This document shows positions 59,169-64,000 of a DNA stretch of 64,000 nucleotides, piece after piece. Position 1 is the stretch's first letter; each line of letters opens with the position of its first letter. The position numbers were made by a program, and so were the translations under genes. Origin of the DNA: Casuarina equisetifolia (lineage: Eukaryota > Streptophyta > Magnoliopsida > Fagales > Casuarinaceae); assembly GCA_028551475.1 (NCBI GenBank), contig CM052360.1, positions 16,542,501-16,606,500 of the forward strand. The letters are read 5' to 3'. The notes under the pieces were generated by a model. It saw only the letters and a list, made by a program, of their open reading frames with translations, made no database searches and had not been told where the DNA came from.

Positions 59169-59728
59169 TGTTGGATTTTGTATGTAAGATGAAAGTTGTA
59201 TACCAAAAAGTACAACCTCTTATAATGAAGCTTAAATAAAAGAAATATATTTTTAACTCTTGAGCTAATTTTTTGTGTTGACCTTTTGGACCTTTTAATA
59301 GATTCTATTAAATAATTTGAATGCAATAATTGAATCTTGAAGTTATTTATTAGTATTTATTCAAGATAATTTTGAAGATTTTGAATAATAAAGAAAATTT
59401 GTATCATCAAAGGAACACAAAAATCCTTATTTTTATAAGGAAAAAGATAACTTAGTTTTTAATGGAGAATTACTCTTTGACTTTTTTGGAGAAAGAATCG
59501 TGCTTTTGAGAAAAAGTTCTCAATTTTTAATACTGTTTATAAGAGAAAAATGTTCTATTTAAATACAATTTTATTGAACCTAAATTATTATAACTAACTA
59601 ACTACATTTATTTATTTATCTAAATTATTAAAACTAATTAATTACCAAATCAAATTAGACAAGCAGTTATAATTTGCTAATTAATTAATTTAATTAATTT
59701 AATTAATCAATTGTCTTTATCTAACACA
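59169..59728. mobile_element. Possible solo LTR
   Basis: An AT-rich 0.56-kb block starting TGTTGGAT and ending ATCTAACA(CA), inverted ends matching at 7 of 8 positions. No target-site duplication and no adjacent internal domains were found, so the call is weak. Confidence 0.3.
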
Positions 59729-61188
59729 TTCCTCATTTCATGAACAGGCCATCATACTCTTGCTCCATCTCAGATTCATAACAATGGCACGGTTGGCGAA
59801 CCAACAACAAATTAGGCATAAATGTCTTGATATGAAAATGATCAATGCATATAAATGAAACGGTTAAAAGTAAGGGAAAAAAATTGTCATTTTTTCCAGG
59901 ACCCAAAAAATAACCCAAAATAAATAACATTCATAGGCGGAGATTGGAAAAGCGGCATGGCTATAGGGTGTGAAAAGCAAGCAATACAACGAAGGTCTTT
60001 CTTAATGTCTTGGTTTTGGCCAAATATTAGAAGTGATTGAATTCCTTTTCTTTTATGATATTTGAGCCTTCTTAGTCTTTGGCTGTTTATACTGGATTTT
60101 CATATCCTTCATTATCGTTCATCATCATCCATCAACGGTAGTGAAGCCCATTTTTCAGTTGTCCTCTTAGTCTCAGAATAAAAGTTCTTTTCCTTGTTTT
60201 CTACTTGAATCTAGTAGGCTTAGAGAAGGAAAATTCTTATGCACCGTTAATTCATTTCAATATGCTTGAAAAAAGGGAAAAATAAATTTTACTTGAAAGG
60301 CCTTGTAGAGTCTGGTGCTTTAAGGCAGAAAATTAAATGTGAAAAGATCAAATTGATTGCGTTTACTTCCAGAAATGGATAAGGTCTCATATACTGGCAA
60401 GACAAGGTAAATTCTTTGGCTTTTTGGCATATAAGACTTCAAAGACAAGAGAATACATTAAGGAGAGCAATGGATTTTGAATATTGAAAAAGTCATGCCT
60501 ATAATTTTGTCAAACATTCTAAAAAAGTCCTGCCTATAGTTCTCTACTCTTTCTTTCTACCATGTTGGACTCACCATTCTTAAACACTTTTTGCTATCTC
60601 ACCTACAAGTCACTCCTCATACTAGTGGGACCCTTTTCTACTTTCTCTTGTCCCTCACTCATCACTTAGACCTTTCATAGTATAGCTATCTAAAATTTTT
60701 ATAAGATTATACGAGAGCCATGTCTAAGAGAAAGTGAAGAAGTGGATTTCTATAGATTGCAATGGATTTCAACCTTTCAATTTTTATATCAAGTAAATGT
60801 GCTAAAATATTTTGTTAAACTAATTGATTCTTGGCCAAAGTTTAAACTTTTCATTTAGTGGAAGTTCCTCTAGGATGATTTTAGCAAGGATGCTAAGTTT
60901 TTAACAACTTGTAAGTGAATAAACGTTTATGAAGAGTTTAAATTGTAATAACTTTGCTAGAAATTTTCATGAAGTTTCTAAAAGAGTATGATATGCTTTA
61001 ACATCAAGATTTATCTCAACCGTCACTACTTTTTTATAATTATAGGTATTCGCTTTTGAGGAGACAGAACTTGACAAGACTCTTGTTGGAGGAAAGTTGG
61101 TTTAGATCTCCTGCTTTGGTTGTTAATTTTTGGGCTGACCCTTTCATTGTCATGTTGCATAGTTTTGTTGTTTTAAGTTTTCCTTTGA
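59729..61188. other. AT-rich repeat-like region without recognised content
   Basis: No gene or transposon domain recognised. Open frames here are short and match nothing I know. Confidence 0.45.
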
Positions 61189-61990
61189 AGTTTTTTTTTT
61201 TTGGTGAAAGGTCAAATTATATATCATCCATAAAAAAATTTACAAGATTGTTTGATTATAAGATATCATCATCTAAGCTCAAATATTACACTTGGCAAAT
61301 TCCAAAGCTCTTGTAAAAATTTATTACAATTTGTAAGCTTGACTCCTCTGGTAGATGAAATCTTGCCTCTCACATCCTTCTTGATTTTAGCAATAATGGT
61401 TGAGTTTTCTAGACTTGTATTGTTGAATCTTCTTCTATTCCTTTCGCTCCAAATGTGATACAATACGGCCTTGAAAGATATACTAAGCAAAGTAGCTGCA
61501 AAGCTCTTCCTCTTAACAGTCTTGATCATCTAACATATTTCAGCTCTCCAGTGTTCAATTCTTCGAGTTAATCATTCATGCCTAACAAAGCCTTCCAGAT
61601 GTAGTTTGTGAACCTGCACTTAAAAAATAAATGTTCATGTGATTCTTCTTCTTGTTGGCAGAGGTTGCATTGTAGATCCACTGAACTATTCCATTTAGCC
61701 ACCTGATCTGTTGTGGATAGTTTGTCTCTTAAAATGATCCAACATATAAAATTATGCTTCGGTACTCCTTCTTTCCAAACAAGTGTTGCCCATTTGGAAT
61801 CTTTCCTTTGAAGCTTTGTGAGGAGGAAAATATGTATTACATCACAATGGTGGAATCAATTTGATGTTTTCTCCATTTTAGTCTTATACTTCACAATTTA
61901 TTGTTGGCATACATCAAGAAATCTTTGAACTCTAGTAGCTACTCGTGAGGGAATAAAGAAGTCAATAAACTTTTTCATATTTCTTTAATA
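61189..61990 (-). mobile_element. LINE 3' fragment with zf-RVT domain
   Basis: Minus-strand reading of about 61,850-61,270 gives the C-terminal zf-RVT segment of plant LINE ORF2: HNFICWIILRDKLSTTDQ, then DLQCNLCQQEEESHEHLFF with the Cys/His zinc pattern, then KAVLYHIWSERNRRRF. One stop separates the last two parts. A T-run at about 61,190-61,202 is the poly(A) tail in minus orientation, so this is the true 3' end of a 5'-truncated copy. Confidence 0.8.
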
Positions 61991-62013
61991 AACATGGGTG
62001 GAACCTTAATACA

Positions 62014-62268
62014 TTTTATTAATGAAAACAATCTTGGCTTAAAAAGCATACCTTACAGGAAAGACAAGATGTAAAGTTAACCCTTGAAAAATTAATTGTT
62101 AAGCCTATATGTTAAACACACATATAAATGTAAACTAATTGTTTTATTAATGAAAACAATCTTGGCTTAAAAAGCATACCTTATGGGAAAGACAAGATGT
62201 AAACCTAACCCTTGAAAAATTAATTGTTAAGCCTATATGTCAAACACACAGCTTAAACGTAAATATAT
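62014..62268. repeat. 128-bp tandem duplication
   Basis: TTTTATTAATGAAAACAATC starts both copies (62014 and 62142). The copies stay aligned through TTAATTGTTAAGCCTATATG and differ at only a few bases, so the duplication looks fairly recent. Confidence 0.9.
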
Positions 62269-62599
62269 TAGGAAATTAGTAAATATAAAGAATAACATAT
62301 AAACTTAATCTTATGAAGGCCTATAATTACCTAGACCTAGTTGATCGTTATGAAAAGCATTCACACATGACCTTGGATTTTGGGAATTGTTTAGAATATG
62401 TGAAGGGGCTTTGGATATGATAATTCAATTGGGGTGGATAACAAAACTTTTAACATTAAAAAGCATAAATATATCTCTTGTGTAATGAGTTTTGAACATT
62501 AAAAAGTCATGCCTATCATTAAGAGGAACAAAGAAGCATGATTGAGTGGAAATGGTGAAACCACTTTAATTCATAATTAAATTCTATGATACAAGATTG

Positions 62600-64000
62600 T
62601 TCAAAGAACAAGCTAAAACAAGGAAGAACATATATAGGGAAACAACTTGGTATTGGGCTATAATGGGGCCATGTGTATGTGGATATGCACTAAGTTAGGC
62701 CTAGAATCTCATTTATAACATCCTTTTTTCAAACTAATGGTCTATAAAAATCAAATGCACAAATTTCCAAGAAAGAAATGATGTATGTTGTACAAATGAT
62801 TTGTGCATTAATATTCTCTTTAATGAAATGATGGTTAATCTCAATATGTTTTGTCTTCTCATGTAAGACTAGATTGGCTGCAATCTTCATAGCTGACTTA
62901 TTATCATAATCAAATGTTACAAGTGGAATCAATGGTACTTGTAGGTTTTTAAAAAGTCCAAACAACCAAATAATCTCAACTATCATTAGCCTTGTGGCTT
63001 TGTATTTTGATTCCATAAAAGATTAGGAGACATGCAATTGCTTCTTACTTTTCCATAAGATTAAAAAGTCACGAAGTTTAATGCAAAAACCTATGATAGA
63101 GCATTGACCCACAGGTCAAGTGTTATAAGTTGCATCACAAAAGCAAGCAACTTTAAGTGACTATTAGATTTCATCAATAAACCTTGACTAGGATTTCGTT
63201 TAACATATCTTATTATTGTAAGTGTAGCTTTAAGATGAGATGCTTTGGGAGCATACATGAATTGGCTTAGAAGACATATCGTAAAGCTGATGTTAGGTTA
63301 AGTAACTGTAAGATAAATTAAACATCCAACAAAGTGTTGGTAGTTTGTAATGTCCTCAATTAAGGGATCCCTTTTTTTCTTAGGAACTCATCATACTAAG
63401 CACTAGTAAACTTGGTATTTTGTTCCATGAAGGTGTCTATAAGTTTAAGGCAGAAAGTTTGTAATTTGATATTAACTCCACTGACACTTCCTTTGATTTA
63501 TGATAATTCTAGATTTTAGTCATGCCATTTCCACAACCAAAAAATATTTGACGAGATCTAAATCTTTCATCAAGAATGTAAAGCAAAGATATCCCTTGAG
63601 GTTGGATATTGTTGTCTCATCCCCTTTGTAATGATCATGTCTTAAAGAAATACAATTAAGAGATCATTGTTACCTTGCTTTAAAAATAAAGAAATAGTCA
63701 GGTTGAAAGTGATGGAAACCAACTTTAAAAAAGGCCTCTATAAATTTTTGGTACCATGTTTGGATGTTTGCTTGAGTTTGTATAGAGATTTCTTCAGTTT
63801 ACACATTTTGTTTTTCTTTGTGTAGTAAAGTCCCTTTAAAAGCTTCATATAGTGTTAGGATCACCTTGGAGAAAAGTATTACATACACCCATAGGTGCAA
63901 AGGTATTCTCATAGTCAAGCTTTTCTTTATGATTGTATCCCTTCACCACCAACTAGGCCTTACAGTAATTTATTGTACTATTAGCATTATATATCTATTT
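62600..64000 (-). mobile_element. Decayed Ty1/copia element, running off the window
   Basis: Minus strand: reverse-transcriptase remains at about 64,000-63,700 (LVVKGYNHKEKLDYENTFAP, then NTFLQGDPN, FTTQRKTKCVN and WYQKF), then RNase H at 63,016-62,729 (ESKYKATRLMIVEIIWLF, TKHIEINHHFIKEN). Many stops. The 5' part lies beyond the window, and the left end and LTR were not resolved. Confidence 0.8.

Overview
The window is nuclear DNA of a flowering plant, most likely a dicot. Genes have many short exons with GT-AG introns, non-coding DNA is AT-rich, and the proteins belong to plant families: RNA-directed DNA methylation, CrRLK1L receptor kinases, dehydrins, Casparian-strip peptides and IMPL2. 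Nothing in the sequence fixes the species. Gene models were built by hand from translations and splice signals, and reading frame is maintained across every proposed junction.

The left two thirds (about 1-51.8 kb) is gene space. In order: a DRD1/CHR35-type SNF2 remodeler (minus, 1012-7049); the SUMO E1 subunit SAE2 (plus, 8358-14469), head-to-head with it; a short OXS3-like protein (minus, 15052-15465); a CrRLK1L receptor kinase in one exon (minus, 17295-19907); the proteasome ATPase RPT4 (plus, 21336-25150); a predicted acylated RING-H2 protein (plus, 27607-30860); a dehydrin (plus, 32568-33285); the phosphatase IMPL2/HISN7 (plus, 34697-38393); a small secreted-peptide precursor of the CASPARIAN STRIP INTEGRITY FACTOR type (minus, 42278-43308); and a DnaJ-X J-protein (minus, 46112-51787).

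The right end (about 53.3-64 kb) is decayed transposon DNA: a 5'-truncated Ty1/copia element whose RNase H region is split by a 1.76 kb GC-rich insert, a LINE 3' fragment, and a second copia element running off the edge. Another LINE fragment lies at about 39.0-40.66 kb, and a complete small tRNA-derived SINE with 10-bp target-site duplications sits in SAE2 intron 2.

These genes do not form one pathway. Several concern protein and chromatin regulation (DRD1, SUMO E1, RPT4, RING-H2, J-protein). Others concern stress or wall and barrier biology (dehydrin, OXS3-like, CrRLK1L, CIF-like peptide). The most notable item is the CIF-like peptide gene. It is easy to miss because it has three short exons, and its mature peptide carries an unusual Pro-to-Arg change and a second tyrosine.
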